From contig NC_081138.1 of NCBI RefSeq assembly GCF_958295425.1, positions 7,242,302 to 7,306,301 on the forward strand: a stretch of DNA of 64,000 nucleotides, in the 5' to 3' direction. Below, piece by piece: positions 50,590 through 62,959 of this stretch (positions are counted from its first letter, which is position 1; each line of letters opens with the position of its first letter). The position numbers were made by a program, and so were the translations under genes. The notes below the pieces were generated by a model. That model was not told the origin of the DNA. It searched no databases and saw nothing but the letters and a program-made list of their open reading frames with translations. Source of the DNA: Solea solea. Its lineage: Eukaryota; Chordata; Actinopteri; Pleuronectiformes; Soleidae.

Positions 50590-51130
50590 GAAATGGTTTC
50601 ATTTAAATAAGTTGTCTTAAAATACTGACAAAACAAAGTTTTATCACCTTTGGAAATTGTGTGAAAAATACTGAAGAGAAACTAAGAATTAATGATGTGG
50701 AAATAGAATTCTTGGTGTTCTACTTGATCCACAAAAGAGGCTTGAAATCACATGCAAATTATGTAAAAAGCAAAATGTCAAATTGAATTGCAGTACTATA
50801 CAAGACGAAAGACCACTTAAAGCAACATGCATTTAATAGTTCATATTGTTCCATTTGTGTTTCATAATTACCTTACTTCCTGGAAATATGGGAAGACACA
50901 TATAATAAATTATACACATTAATGTTTTACACTGCATAGAGCAACAAGGATCATCACTAAATCCCATTATAGAGGCCCATCAAATGACCTGTGTATAAAA
51001 TGACAGGGTTTGAAATTGAATGATTTAACTGGTAACAAAATTGGCCAAATTATATATAAGTCAACAAACTGTTAAGTCACTTTAAATTATATTATAAATG
51101 TGTTTGTAAAACTAGACAGTATAAGCTTAA
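50590..51130 (+). pseudogene. LINE fragment (CR1/L2/Rex-like), heavily decayed
   Basis: The translated remains WFHLNKLS-NTDKTKF, a GVLLDPQ segment, ILYKTKD-like sequence and ATRIITKSHYRGP-like sequence (read across frameshifts) follow the order of the C-terminal reverse-transcriptase region of CR1-type LINEs. There are many stops. A (TA)n stretch lies near 51148. Confidence 0.45.
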
Positions 51131-51498
51131 AGGGTTGTTAAAGTATATATATATATATAAACAAGGAATATTACTTGATTGATATTTATTGAAAATGGAG
51201 ATTGTAAGAACTGTAAAATGTGGTGACCTGTAATTAATCATGAGACTGTGTGGCATTTATGTCTGTGGGTGTTAGAGTGATGATTGTAATAAGGGTATAA
51301 GCGTCATAAGCTCAGCTTCTGCCTCTACACCTTTTTGGTCATTTTGTTATGGATATTGGATATGTGACTTGCATCTTGCTCTGTCTTCTGTTGTGAGATG
51401 ACTGAACTAAAGTAAACTAAAACATTTTTTTAATTCATTTCATGAATAATTGTAAGCAAATGTTCAAACATACTCCTTAGGCTAAAAAGAAAATGTTA

Positions 51499-51520
51499 GT
51501 TCACCGTGATCACGGTGAAC
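51499..51520. repeat. 22-bp perfect palindrome
   Basis: GTTCACCGTGA is followed directly by its reverse complement TCACGGTGAAC. It has a nuclear-receptor-like half-site texture (GTTCA/TGAAC), but function is unknown. Confidence 0.9.
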
Positions 51521-52839
51521 AAACAGCATGATGATGGCACCCCTCATCAAATGCATGCCAAACAACATTATTTGGCCATTATTGAGATTATTCTTGTGTC
51601 CTGACCTTTTCCAAAGGGTTAAAATAGATTAAATTGATATTAGGAGGTTAATGGACAATGTCTTTATTGCTAAACTAAATGAAAACACATTAAAAAAGAC
51701 ACCCACAGATGTAATGGTGCACAGGCACTCAACATGCGCACGCACATACACATATCAACATGCATTCACACGCAGCTTTTAGATCCACTTCATTAACCCC
51801 AGCAGGTTTTAAAGTGGCAGTTTAGGATGACTTGTCACTCACTTTGCTGCCTCCACCTTGCTACACTCAGGGCTGCAGGGGCCAGTGATGACAGGAGCAC
51901 ACAATGCTAACAGCTATGCAGAACATAAGGTGACATTGACACAGTCGTTGCACCAGCGCTGGTACTTCCGTGACGTCAGCGTCCTTCCACAGAGAGCGCA
52001 CAGGATGTGAGCTATAGCTGAGTCATGTGATTGGCCGTCCCCTATCTCTACTTGTCAGAATCTCTGCCGTAGCGCTATATCATATACTGAGAGGGAGAAG
52101 GAGGGTTGATGCATGGGAGCTGAGAGAGACACCAGAAGACAGAGAGACAGAGAGGCAAGAGTGCAGTTGTCTGGTTGCGGCACTTGGAACAGAGAACCGA
52201 GGCTTCATCAGTCATGAAGCATCCATAAAGCATGCAGAGATAAGGTTAAACAGCATTTAAAGCACATGGTTATAAATGGCTGACCATGACCTTAAAGTCT
52301 CAAGAGAATAAAAAGGGGGGGGGGGGACGACACACACACGAAGAAAAAGAAATGAGAAAGAGAAAGCTGAATAAATGAATATAAAAGGATACAAGAAAGG
52401 GATGAAAATGTGTGATGTAAAAGGATTTCAGAGACATATACAGTGTTCAGAGTGAGGTGCAGCGATAAAGCAAGTGTCAACTTGATGATATTCTTTTGAG
52501 AGAGGTTAATAGAGAGCATGAGGAAAAAAGAGTAGGTAAATGAAAAGCCAGATGACTGTACTGCATGTTTGCATTGTTGTTACACTTCTTCTCCACACAG
52601 TGTTTTATATAATATTTTTACAAGACACACATTTGATAGAATGTCACCTCTTGACCGTATGCGAATGAAAAAATTTGCAGTACATGAATTCATCAGAATT
52701 TAATTATTGTAATATGGACAAAATTCACAATATAGGAATGATTTGCACAAAGGAATAGATTAATTGTGTGACTGGGTTATATACTGTAGACGTCAGTGTG
52801 ATTTCTCTTAAGTACAATCTTGAAAACTGGTCACATGGG

Positions 52840-53070
52840 TGACAGTGGTAGAGGAAGTTGTCCTTCAACTGGATGGTTGTGAGTTTGGTACTTTTCTAAC
52901 CTTGATGACCATTCAAAGCGGCTTTACACTAAAGTTTTCACCCATTCACAACCATTCACTTACTCAGTGCACATCCCCATTCACAGCCATCAGGTTCAAC
53001 GTTGGGTTAAGTGTCCAAGTCATCGATATATAGACCAGCTGAGCCAGGAATCGAACCCACAACCTTTCAA
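52840..53070. mobile_element. SINE family B, head-to-tail inverted pair or rearranged copy
   Basis: A plus-strand head piece (AGTGGTAGAGGAAGTTGTCC, as at 25.7 kb) is joined directly to a minus-strand tail (TTGATGACCATTCAAAGCGG). The minus copy runs to its own head at ACCAGCTGAGCCAGGAATCG near 53030-53060. Confidence 0.55.
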
Positions 53071-53359
53071 ATCAATACTGAAAATGTCCAAATTAAATGA
53101 TCAAATAAAGGATTATCATCCCTTATCTTAATGTGTGCATTAAGGGTTTTATTTGTTTTCTGCTGTATTAATACTCCCCCATCATCCATGAATGGTTCAG
53201 CATTCCAGTATGCTTCCTTTCCCTGATTCCTACCTGTAGCTGCGGTTGCAGCATTAAAGCAATGTCAGATCTAATTGAGTTGCAAAGCTGTTTTCACAAA
53301 CAGTTACCGTTGGGGGTGGGGGTGAAGGCTGAGCTGCTACTGCGCTTGTCAATAAAACC

Positions 53360-53480
53360 CTATTAAAATGAACACATCATAATTACAGCCTCTATTATCC
53401 TTCAAGATCTAGGACAGCACGGCTGTTCATAATTGACAGACTAACTACCCCATATGTGCATGGCCAATAGAAATAATTGT
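53360..53480. other. Unique block; possible conserved non-coding element
   Basis: Unrepeated sequence with CACATCATAATTACAGCCTC and GTTCATAATTGACAGACTAA. No coding frame or repeat partner. Suggestive only. Confidence 0.25.
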
Positions 53481-53719
53481 CCTTGTGTGTAGCAGTGACA
53501 TGTTAACAGAATCATATCAGAGTTTGTGAATGGCACAATCAATTTCAAGGTGCTCCCGACCGATGTAATCCTACTGGCAATTATTAGCTGTGTCCACAGA
53601 ACTCTGCAGTTATTAGCGCGTCACTGTTTAAAGATTTTACTGCTGGTAAAATTAAATTTGTTCATTCATTTAAAGTTAACTAAACCTCTAAACCATGTTT
53701 TCAGGTGGGTATCTAGTAG

Positions 53720-53920
53720 GAATGACAGAATATCACTCTTTGTGTGCGATAGCAATACCGATAACACAACGCCGAGTATCTACTGATACCGATATCAGTC
53801 CAATACAGTCATTTTAGACCTTTTAAGCTATGAAGTTGTTAAAATGATCCAACTGTGTAGCAATGACTCTGCTCCAATAAAGAAGAAATAAATGGCCCAT
53901 AATATGACTTAGCTAAAAGG
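53720..53920. repeat. Degenerate DNA-element-like repeat (partner at 22.3 kb)
   Basis: It shares GAGTATCTACTGATACCGAT and ATAATATGACTTAGCTAAAA with 22270-22400. Confidence 0.4.
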
Positions 53921-54404
53921 CCAAGATCCTGATGCTGACACCAAGTTTGTTGAGTTTTTCGTGCGTGGCAAGGCCCTGAAAAGTGCGCTCAAAGATTAAA
54001 GGAAAAAGGAATCATCAGAGTGAATACAATAGGTTCACCAGTCTGTGCTCAGGCCCTAATAATAAATAATAGCACAAATAAAAGGAGGTAAATATCAGAA
54101 ACAACAAACAAAGAAGACTTTGAATGAAGTAATTAATTTTAAGGATAATTAAAGTAATTTGAAAACAACCAATATTTTGTTTTTTTAAAATGAAGAGGCA
54201 ACCAGTTTAGTTAAACAGTAAAGTATAATATATATTAATACAATATAATAATGAATAAAACATTAATATACCCATTTATTTTGGTTATTGGTTTACAGCA
54301 TTTACAGCCTATAGCAGGAAGTCTATATAGTCAGAAAACAGCAACACTTTTTTAGGTTGTTGACGGAAAAGACGACAAAGTTGACACACTTTACCTATAA
54401 TACT

Positions 54405-54485
54405 GGGGCTTTCGCTCTATGTCAGCTGGGACTGGGTCCTGCCCACTGTGATCCTCATGAACAGGATAAAGCAGAAATGAATAAA
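54405..54485 (+). mobile_element. tRNA-like SINE family A, tail fragment
   Basis: TATGTCAGCTGGGACTGGGT, 'gtgatcctcatgaacagg' and ATAAAGCAGAAATGAATAAA are the 3' tail of the family. Confidence 0.55.
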
Positions 54486-54639
54486 ATAAATGGGATGGCC
54501 ATTTGACAAACAAGCATCGGTAGACTCTTTCAGATACGGCCTTCACTGCAGTCTTGCCAGATAATACACTGCTGGAGGGAATCTGACTACGAGGAGATTA
54601 AGACACTATTGCCATCGTCATTTTTTTTTTTTTTCACAT

Positions 54640-55845
54640 GCTGTTGCAACAACTAGTAACTAGTTAGAAAAACTACAATACCACACCGGATCTAGCTAGA
54701 CTGGAAACAAAACAACAGGCACGTTGCACACACTTGTTTGGGCTTGAGTAGTCGGCTAACGTTACGTCTTGAGTGGATGGCGAGCGCTGTGCCCTTCTCC
54801 GTCGCCAAAGCGGACTCTCCGTATCCAACACAGCCTGGATCATTTCTCGATGCACTTCCCACATCCAAGTAATGGTGTATGGCAGACCCCCGAACTGTAG
54901 TTATGGCGCATTTCCACCGGCTCTACTCGCCTCGCCTCACCACGGCACGGTTTAAGTAGCGTTTCCACTAGCCTAGTACCTGGTACCAGGTACTATTTTT
55001 AGTACCTGGTCAGACGAGGTTCCAAGCGTGCTTAAAAGCAGGTACTATGTGATGATTGGTCAGACTGCTGGCCGCTGAGTCCCGTCACAGGAAGAGACCT
55101 CCCACACACAAATCAAGCCGAACAGCGCCGAACTGTAGATCACTTAAAACTACTTAACAATCCTAACAACGTGGGTTAATCTCCAACAGCTACCAGGGAA
55201 ACCTCTATATTTAACAGGAGTCTTTTAAAGTGGAGTGGTGTATTTACGGACAGCGCCGCCGATCGCGAGCCACAGACCGCTGCCACTGTAGTCTGTGGAG
55301 TAGGAGGCTGTACTCCGGAGACTTGTGGACAGAAATCAAGCCGAACAGTGCCGAATTGTAGATAAATTAACTACTTAACAATCCTAAAAACGTGGGTTAA
55401 TCTCCAACAACTATAGAAGTGTGGTGTAAAGTCACCGCATAAAACAAGTCACCGCAGTTTCACTCAGCCGTGCAGTGATGACTCCGCCCACGTTAAGTAA
55501 GTACTTTTTTGTAGTGGAGATGCAACCTAATCGTGCCGTGTCGTGCCGTGTCGTGCCGAGGCGAGGCGAGTAGAGCCGGTGGAAATGCGCCATAAGGAGA
55601 CCTTGGAAGACCGCTAGCTCCTTTAGCTCGGATTAGCTCATTATGGTAACAACACATTAAACCACGGGACTCCGTTTGCAATAAAAAAAAACATTCGCAC
55701 AAAGCAAGCCAATCCACTTTTCTATGTTGATAAGAGCATTAAAATTTGAAAAAATAATGCGACAAAAATAAATCAAGGGACATTTAGAATAGATAAAAAT
55801 GTGCGATTAATTGCAGTTAAATATTTTAATCGTTTGACAGCACTA
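54640..55845. mobile_element. Host repeat carrying a nested inverted-repeat element
   Basis: The right end AATCGTTTGACAGCACTA (55829-55845), preceded by AATGTGCGATTAATTGCAGT, is a terminus found on many vertebrate non-autonomous elements. The left limit is uncertain. The 54901-55595 element interrupts this repeat. Confidence 0.35.
54901..55595. mobile_element. MITE with 38-bp perfect terminal inverted repeats
   Basis: TTATGGCGCATTTCCACCGG plus 18 further bases (54901-54938) is exactly reverse-complemented at 55558-55595. The subterminal sequence is CpG-rich (CTCGCCTCGCCTC, and a 10-bp TCGTGCCGTG tandem near 55531). The interior has a TAGTACCTGGTACCAGGTAC palindrome at 54974-54993 and a duplicated segment of about 90 bp (55107-55195 and 55331-55415). 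There is no transposase. The TTA/TAA ends would suit a PIF/Harbinger-type 3-bp target, but this is not certain. Confidence 0.85.
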
Positions 55846-56521
55846 CTTTTGGAACAACGTGGAGCTTCCGATCTGTTTGACATTGTTTTAAACTGTTTTA
55901 AAATCTGCAGAAATGAAAATGGATTAATGTGTTCTTTTTATTCCAGCTCCTAAAGGAATTAACAGTCCTCACGATGACGGGGAAAATTAATCTTTGATTA
56001 ATACTTGGGATAGTTTTACAGGCACAGATGTAGGTATCTCCTTTCTAATCTCTGCTTCTGATGTGTTACTCTCCTCACGTTTTTCCCTTGTGTGGACCCA
56101 ATAGCATGAAACGGCAAGATGGATTGTCCACTGTTTGAGGATAGATTGTTTTGGAAGCCAGCAGTGAAATTGGGACAATGTCCTGCATAAGTTACATACA
56201 TAGATCAGAAGCTGCAGTTTGCCAAAAAGATGTGGTCCAATCCCTGTCCATGCTCTCGCTTCCAGAAAAGATTAGATAATGGTTCCTTGATATTGAATTT
56301 CCCCCCCCTGGCTTCACACAAAATCTTAGTTTTATCTTCAGACACTGTCCTTCTACACCACATATTTTTCTTGTTGCATTGCTGCTGTTCATCATCCCTC
56401 ACACTGACCGAGCCTGTGACTTCCGTGTGTTTCTGAAGCCAAATGAGGTTCCAGTCGGTTGCCTTGGAGCTCACATTTCCTAGAAATACTGTGAAATGTA
56501 GCAAGAAGCAAATACATGTTT

Positions 56522-56522
<1 letters not shown>

Positions 56523-56567
<45 letters not shown>

Positions 56568-56570
56568 TAT
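56523..56570. repeat. (AT)n microsatellite
   Basis: About 22 AT units without interruption. Confidence 0.95.
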
Positions 56571-57849
56571 ACATCAGATCTTGTATGTTGAAACCTGATT
56601 TGGTGGACAGCCAAACTTGAGTAAACATGACTCATTAATAGTATTTCATCATTAATAACTTAATCACTCTCAAAGGCCTTACAGCAGCTCTGTTCTGTGC
56701 ATCCCACACATTTTTGGGTTTTTTTTTGTTCTGTATTCCTTTTTCCTATTTCACCCCCGCAAGCCATTATTCAGTGTGAATGTACTGTATTATACTATGC
56801 TGACTGTGAACACTCACAAAAATTGCATCGGTACATGATTAGAGTGAATTCTTGAATTGCACATGTAGGGGATTTATTTGCTCCAAGACTATGTTCGTTT
56901 TTAACACATCACCAATCGAAGTATTTGATGTATACCTCTTTCCCGGAGGTGAAGGGAGACACACTATTAAGCAATTTGAAAAAACAAACAACGATAGAGT
57001 CTTTTTACCATAAATAAACTATTAAATACTTAGTGGAAACTTGGAATTACCGAGGTAAGGAACATCTCCTGAACGTCTGATCTCCTTAACTGAAACTTCA
57101 CCAATCCCAACATGGGATTCCAAGAATGCTGCCACAATACAAACACTGCTATTTTTAGCTGTTGTCTGTTTTCTGTGCACTGGTTTCTTCTATTATTTCT
57201 GGGTCTGAACTGTAACTGGGGAACATGCAACATGCAGCTTAGCAAGTTTGAGTCCAGTTGAACATATACTGTACATGCAATAGTAATTAGAACATAGCAG
57301 TAGAACATTTTCTTTAACCCATTTTCATGCTTATGATGAAGAAAAAAACTGCAAAAAAGTTATTCCGCCACCGCGAAGCCTTTCATCAGAAGAGACAGAT
57401 GATGCAGGTGCACGCAGGTCAGCTGCTGGAGTCAACGTCACACTGAGGTCTTCATCATCTCCTCCCTCTTCCTCCCTCCTTATGCTGTGTTTCCACAACA
57501 CAATCAGTGACAGTAATGGATCATTACATGGAGTAATTCAGTGAGCTGTGTCTGCTTAGTCTGTGCGTAATGTGTGTCGAAGTGGATCATGACGTGTAAC
57601 AAATGTATAGATTGTTGAGATGTGGATAAGTCACGTCTAAACATCAATGCACAGTGGGACATTTAGTTCCTTCGCGTTTATCGCTAATTAAATTCATTCT
57701 GATCGCGCACTTTTCCTTCTTTTTCTTTTATTTTCCGCATTTAGCATTAATCTTCAGGAACAAGGCGTCAGTTTTATAAATGTGAGAGTTTCTCTGCGTA
57801 CGTACTCAATTTTGTGAATACGCCATCTTTCTGTTTCACGATATGTGCC

Positions 57850-58140
57850 TCCAAGAGCTGTGGTCGAGGGGCAGAGGGGGTGGTCCAGACTGAAGATTGG
57901 GGATTTGATCCCCAGCTCCTCTGAAATACATGCTGATGTCATTTGGGCGAGACACCCCGCCTCTCCTGGCAGCTGTGCTGTAATGGATGTGTGATAGAAA
58001 AAAATAAATAAATAAATCACTCCATATAGATGCATTGTATGAATGTGTGTGAATGGGTTAATGGCAAACCTAGTTCAAAGCACTTAGAGTGGTCATCAAG
58101 ATGAGAAAAGCACAACATAATGTAAATAGAAGCCACTGTT
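57850..58140 (+). mobile_element. tRNA-like SINE family B
   Basis: A B-box-like GGGGATTTGATCCCC (57899-57913) is followed by GGGCGAGACACCCCGCCTCT and the tail ATGTGTGTGAATGGGTTAAT, AAAGCACTTAGAGTGGTCAT and CAAGATGAGAAAAGC. An A/T-rich AAATAAATAAATAAAT stretch interrupts it. Confidence 0.65.
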
Positions 58141-58479
58141 TACTATTTAATTGAGAATGATGACGTGGAAAAAACACTTTTCAGCAGACAAGGTGATGTT
58201 GTACTATGTTATGCGTATATGTTTCCCATAATGATGCAATTATCAGTTAATTAGTGAAGAGAAATTACAGAAATCACCAGTGGTGCTAAATATATGAACA
58301 CCTCATTTTCATCAGCTATTTTTTGTTAGTTTCACGCAACGGAAAATACTGTAGTTTACTCTCGTCAGTCTCTTAAAATGATTGTTTTCAACATTGTGTA
58401 CCTACTTTTAAAGACTTGTAAAGTAAAGACAGAGTATGTGTGTGTACATAGTTTAGTTCGGGGTGGCCGACTGATGGAA

Positions 58480-58770
58480 CCTCATCAGCTGAGTGATAAT
58501 CTAATTACTGCTGCAGACTAAGATGGATGGAGTCCCTCAGCAAAACACACATCTTTGTGGGATTTAATTTGCGCCGTAAAAGCTACACAAATAATTTAGG
58601 GCCTCGCAAGAGATATGAATTTTGATGCATGTATATTAGTTATCGCAGCTCTCAAATGGGCTCTGCTACATAATTCACGCTGTGCCTATGCTTGTCGTGA
58701 CAAACTAAGAGTCTGTCGAAAACAAACCGCGAGACAAATGGAGTGGTGTCAGCACAGGTTCTGATTAAAA
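58480..58770. other. Unique block; candidate conserved non-coding element
   Basis: About 290 bp with no repeat partner. It includes AATCTAATTACTGCTGCAG, GGATTTAATTTGCGCCG and CATAATTCACGCTGTGCC: homeodomain-type cores in balanced-composition sequence, unlike the surrounding AT-rich DNA. Confidence 0.35.
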
Positions 58771-59209
58771 GCAAACGAGAGGGACATTTTGAGAATTATT
58801 GAAGTGTGGTGATTGAGGTGAAGTTGGCAGATTGGCAGATACACCCCACCCCCACCTCTACTTCTTGTGTTTAGTCAAAGTTAATTTGTTATCCAACTTC
58901 TTTTGCTTTTAAAAAGGATTAAACCAATTTCACAATGACTGAAGGAGATGGAGGCAAAATCGTATTTGTATGGCAGGTTGCATGAATGCCTCATTTCTGA
59001 TTTTGGAGATGCTTAGAATATATAATGGTTTTCTTCAAGGTCTGACAGTGTTTCCATAACATGTGACCCCTGGGAGGAGAAATGTACGTCTGTGTTTTGT
59101 TTTTTTTTTGTCCTCAAGATTTCAGTTGCCAAATTACAGTCTGTCAGCTGAAGGCCTCAACAATCTAATAATTTGATTTTTTTTTATTTTTTTTTAATAA
59201 ATTGTAACC

Positions 59210-59430
59210 CAGCGAGGTCATTTTAATCAATCTTCGTAATTACAAATTACAAATCGTTGCGTGCCAAGGGAGCTTTGTGACATGGCTGCTGTAGATGCTT
59301 CCAAGGCATTGGATCAGTTCCTGAAAAGGGAATGCTTTAGAACAGTTTTGAGGCTTGTAATTTATGGACATCACTTCCCAGGTCCTTTGCTCTGATTAAT
59401 TAAATTAGATGTGGCTTTAATGAGAATGTT
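59210..59430. other. Unique block; candidate conserved non-coding element
   Basis: It contains ATTTTAATCAATCTTCGTAA, AATTACAAATTACAAATCG and CTGATTAATTAAATTAGATG around a GC-richer centre. There is no frame or repeat partner. Confidence 0.3.
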
Positions 59431-61490
59431 ACTATCTTGTAATACTTTATATTATATATATATATAATATTGTAATAATGTGATATGATAGTTTTCTGGT
59501 ATGAAATAAGAAGAAAGCTGACATATACTATTCATACTGTATAATAGATCTACTATATCAAATATCTATCTATTAAATATAGAAAGTTATTTCTATATAA
59601 CTTTGTGTTGTATTCATTTACATTGGAATATATAGCCATTAATTTAAAGTAGTTTTCAGTTTTTTTACTACTATGAATTACATGTATGAAAACAATGAAA
59701 GGACTCTGTTTTTGTTGGCAGAGTGGGTTTATAATTTTTTTCTCCCATTTGTTATTTCTCATTTATCTGACATTTATCTGATGCTAAGCAACAAGGGGGG
59801 AAAACAATATGCCACAACAGGAACTGCACAAATTGCCACCACAAACAGGTTAGTAAACTGGTGAGACATACAAAGGTCAGTTGAGTGTGGGAGTGCCTGC
59901 AGAACTCAAGACCAACAGAAATTCATCTTGCAGCTGATTTTCAGTGCACACACTTACTGTGTCAGTCTGCAACAGCAGCTGTTATTTCTCCAAGAGCCTA
60001 CAACACTTTTTTCCTGCAGTTTTTTTTTCTTTTTTTCTTTTCTCTTTGTATACCTCCCTGTATAGTTTTACCTTCACTGATCAACTGTATTCTCCGAGTG
60101 TCTTGTTTACAGGCTCAGAGAATATGAATCTGCTTATCGCTGTCCTTTGCATATCCACAGCTCCCCACCTACACCCCCCCCACCCTGCACCGCCCCCCAC
60201 CCCCCCGTCTCTGTGTTGACAGAAGCCCATTTTAGATGGAGTGTCCTTTTGCGTCACGTACCTTTCTCATCAGTGAGAACGAGTTTTTTTTTTTTTTCTC
60301 CCCCACATATCCTACAAGGCCCTCTCAACCTCAGATTTATTGTCAGTGGCGAGGCTGAAGTTGACTGCTTCGTCTTTGTGATATATTCCCACTGATGCCC
60401 TGACATTTTGGAGTGTAGAGATGAGCTTTTACCATCAATAAAACACACCTCTGTTGGTGTAGACATACTGTAGAGGTCGATGAGGGTGTGAAAAAATGTT
60501 GTTTTGAGATTTAAGCAAAGATGTAGTGGGGAGACATCATTTAAATGGGGATGACAGTAACAGTATTCCTTCCCCTTTCCCTCCTTTGTGATTTACACTA
60601 TTTATTGTGTTCTTTCCACAGTTAGTTCAACCTTAATATCTTTCTGTACATCTGTCCTCTTATCCGTGTCCATTTGATGGCTATGTCCTTCACCTTGCTT
60701 TCATCTGGGGACCAAATCAATAGAAGGTGAGCTGGGCCAAGCGTCATGCTTGATGATTCAATGATTTCCTCCCCCTTTTGGATTTTGGTTGCATATGCAA
60801 GCAATCAAATTAATGTATATGTTTCAATGCCATTCATAGGTCATGTTGGTCTTATTTTACACCAGCCCACTAACCATATGGCATTGTTTTTAAGAACCAG
60901 ACCCAAATATGTGTGTTGAAGAGCATTTTATAATGAATAAACCCATATATATATATATATGTATATATATACACAGTATAAATACAGTATAGTGCAATCT
61001 AACACTGTCATTTCACATAGGTGCAATATATCAAGTGCACTCCTGGTTTACACATGAAAATGGAAGTTTACTATTTTGTATCTTAACCAGCTTTTGCTGC
61101 CATGACACTGTAAATTAGTTACATAGATTTACATGTTATGATTAATTTATTAATCATATCTCTTGGAATTGTCCGACTTACCTATTCAAGAAAATATCAG
61201 TAAAATGGCAGTAAAGGTAGTCGGGGAAAATGCTTTATTATACACACATTTACTCTTGTCAGTGTGTTAAGCACCCAGCTTGCTGCCTGTTAAGAGGGGG
61301 AGACAGAAGAACCAGAACATGATTTATGCATTGTTATTATGCGAACAGGGACGCAGAGAAAACGTGTTATAGCCTTGTGAAAGAAGCCCCAACTGCAACA
61401 ATCCATAACATGTTAACTGTGTGCTATATTTTGAATATTTTCAGGAGACAGGAGCAGTCAGATTGTTTTTGGCTCAGGCTCAATACAGAG
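59430..61490. other. Intergenic, no gene recognised
   Basis: AT-rich DNA with short TA repeats (59453-59470, 60948-60975), a C-rich run (about 60170-60210) and T-runs. The short frames have no family features. Confidence 0.6.
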
Positions 61491-61494
61491 TTGG

Positions 61495-61620
61495 TCGTCT
61501 TCTAAGCCCTAGTCTACATGCTGATGTGTCCCTAGGCAAGACACTCCCACGATGGCTGCATGTTGCACATGTGCAGTGTGAATGGGTGTGGCCAATTACC
61601 TTTACATGACCACTTAAAAA
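61495..61620 (+). mobile_element. SINE family B-like fragment
   Basis: GTGTCCCTAGGCAAGACACT and GCAGTGTGAATGGGTGTGG, followed by 'tttacatgaccact', match parts of family B in order. It is short and diverged. Confidence 0.45.
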
Positions 61621-62199
61621 ACCCAAACTATCCCTATAAAGCCAGTGCAAATACTATATTGGTGTTTTTCTTTCTCTGCGTGTTATTCAACTAGTAGATG
61701 CACTTCACACTAAACTTCACATTGGAGAATACAGTAGTTAATACCACTTCAGGGAGTGCCCCATGTGGAAGTTAAGTGTATTTAAAGGGTCATGCCTATT
61801 ATAGGGGCATGGGGGCGCTACATGTACATGTGTACAAAAATATATAAATTCAAATAACTTTAAAATTGTGGTTCAGATATGTTAGATGTTACATACATAT
61901 ATGTCTGTAAATTGTTTGTCACATCATGCACACGTTTGGTTTTGTCACAATTGATATTGTGATTTGGGTCATGATATTTTGCCATTTTTAAAAAGTGTGT
62001 GCCCATATAGAAAGTCTGGGAAACACTGGTGCTGAGCACCAACAATGTTCTTTCAAGGAAACGTAAGAGAACGGCAAGGGCAGAGACAGTGGTATTGGTG
62101 AGGTAGGTTGATGATAGACTGATGTCATCAGTGCACAGAATTCACTGATTACACTGCCGTTGAAATGAAGAGCAATATAAAGCTGATCGATGTTGGAAG

Positions 62200-62940
62200 C
62201 TGAGTTGGGAGATGGCTTCGTGGTTGACGTTAATCCAGCAGTCACCGATTTCTCCAGCTCCACTCCCTCCAAGTGTATGTTCTCGTCCGGACACTTTGGC
62301 TTGTTCCCCTGTTAAGGGGGACTCCAAGTCACAGGATCTGTCCGGTTATGTCAACAAATTCTGTTCTAGGCTACGTCGTGCCTGTGAACTGTCCGCGAAA
62401 AGCCTGTCTGTCGCCTTAGTTTCATAAAACTGCTAAACACCAGATTTGGAACCAGGTGATGACATTTTGATATGTTCTGTTCCTGATGCGGCGCTGTCCA
62501 GTGCTGATGGCATTGATAAGCCTCAGGTTGATGCAGCGCTGTCCGGTGCTGAAGGCATTGATAAGTCCCAGGTTGATGCAGCGCTGTCCAGTGCTGAAGG
62601 CATTGTGCCTCACGTTAAACCCGCTGGGGTGGCTACCGTCTTGACTATACCTGATGGGAACGTCTGTCTTTCTGCGACTGTGAGAATTCAGGAGCAACAC
62701 AAAAATATGGTCTTTTTCTCCACACGCGATTTTTCACGGTTGACTGATTCGAACCGTGCGGTTTTAGGCCTTTGTTGACACCTCGTTTGTCTCTGTTTTC
62801 AGAAGTGCCAAGTCAAAAACATGGGTGCAACACGACATTGACGCAGTTAAGTCAACTCCCATGAAGCAGCACACCTATGGAGTCAACTCAGACAAATGGC
62901 GAAGATTAAAAAGAAAAAAAAAAACATTTTTTATTAGAAT
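62200..62940 (+). pseudogene. Gypsy retrotransposon fragment, Gmr1-like domain order
   Basis: The plus frame at 62212-62427 ends in YVNKFCSRLRRACELSAKSL, as in the C-terminal integrase region of fish Gypsy elements (a linker before the 'FEPGDxVLVLLPV' motif). After stops the same frame resumes with LEPGDDILICSVP (62443-62484). Three 45-bp tandem units (62485-62616, DAALSSADGIDKPQV type) follow. In another frame, at 62822-62900, comes VQHDIDAVKSTPMKQHTY, the known '-HDIDVG-PIKQHAYR' entry of Gypsy reverse transcriptase. Integrase before RT is the order described for Gmr1-like elements. RT itself is missing and the copy is inactive. Confidence 0.6.
62485..62616 (+). repeat. 45-bp tandem repeat, three units
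   Basis: Two full units (62485-62529 and 62530-62574) and a shortened third (62575-62616) starting GATGC(A/G)GCGCTGTCC. The period is a multiple of three, so the repeats are in frame within the retrotransposon-derived frame. Confidence 0.95.
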
Positions 62941-62959
62941 CTAGCGTTAAACGCGCTAT

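Noticed and set aside
60147..60395. Proline/histidine-rich frames
   Set aside because: They are produced by a C-rich low-complexity tract.
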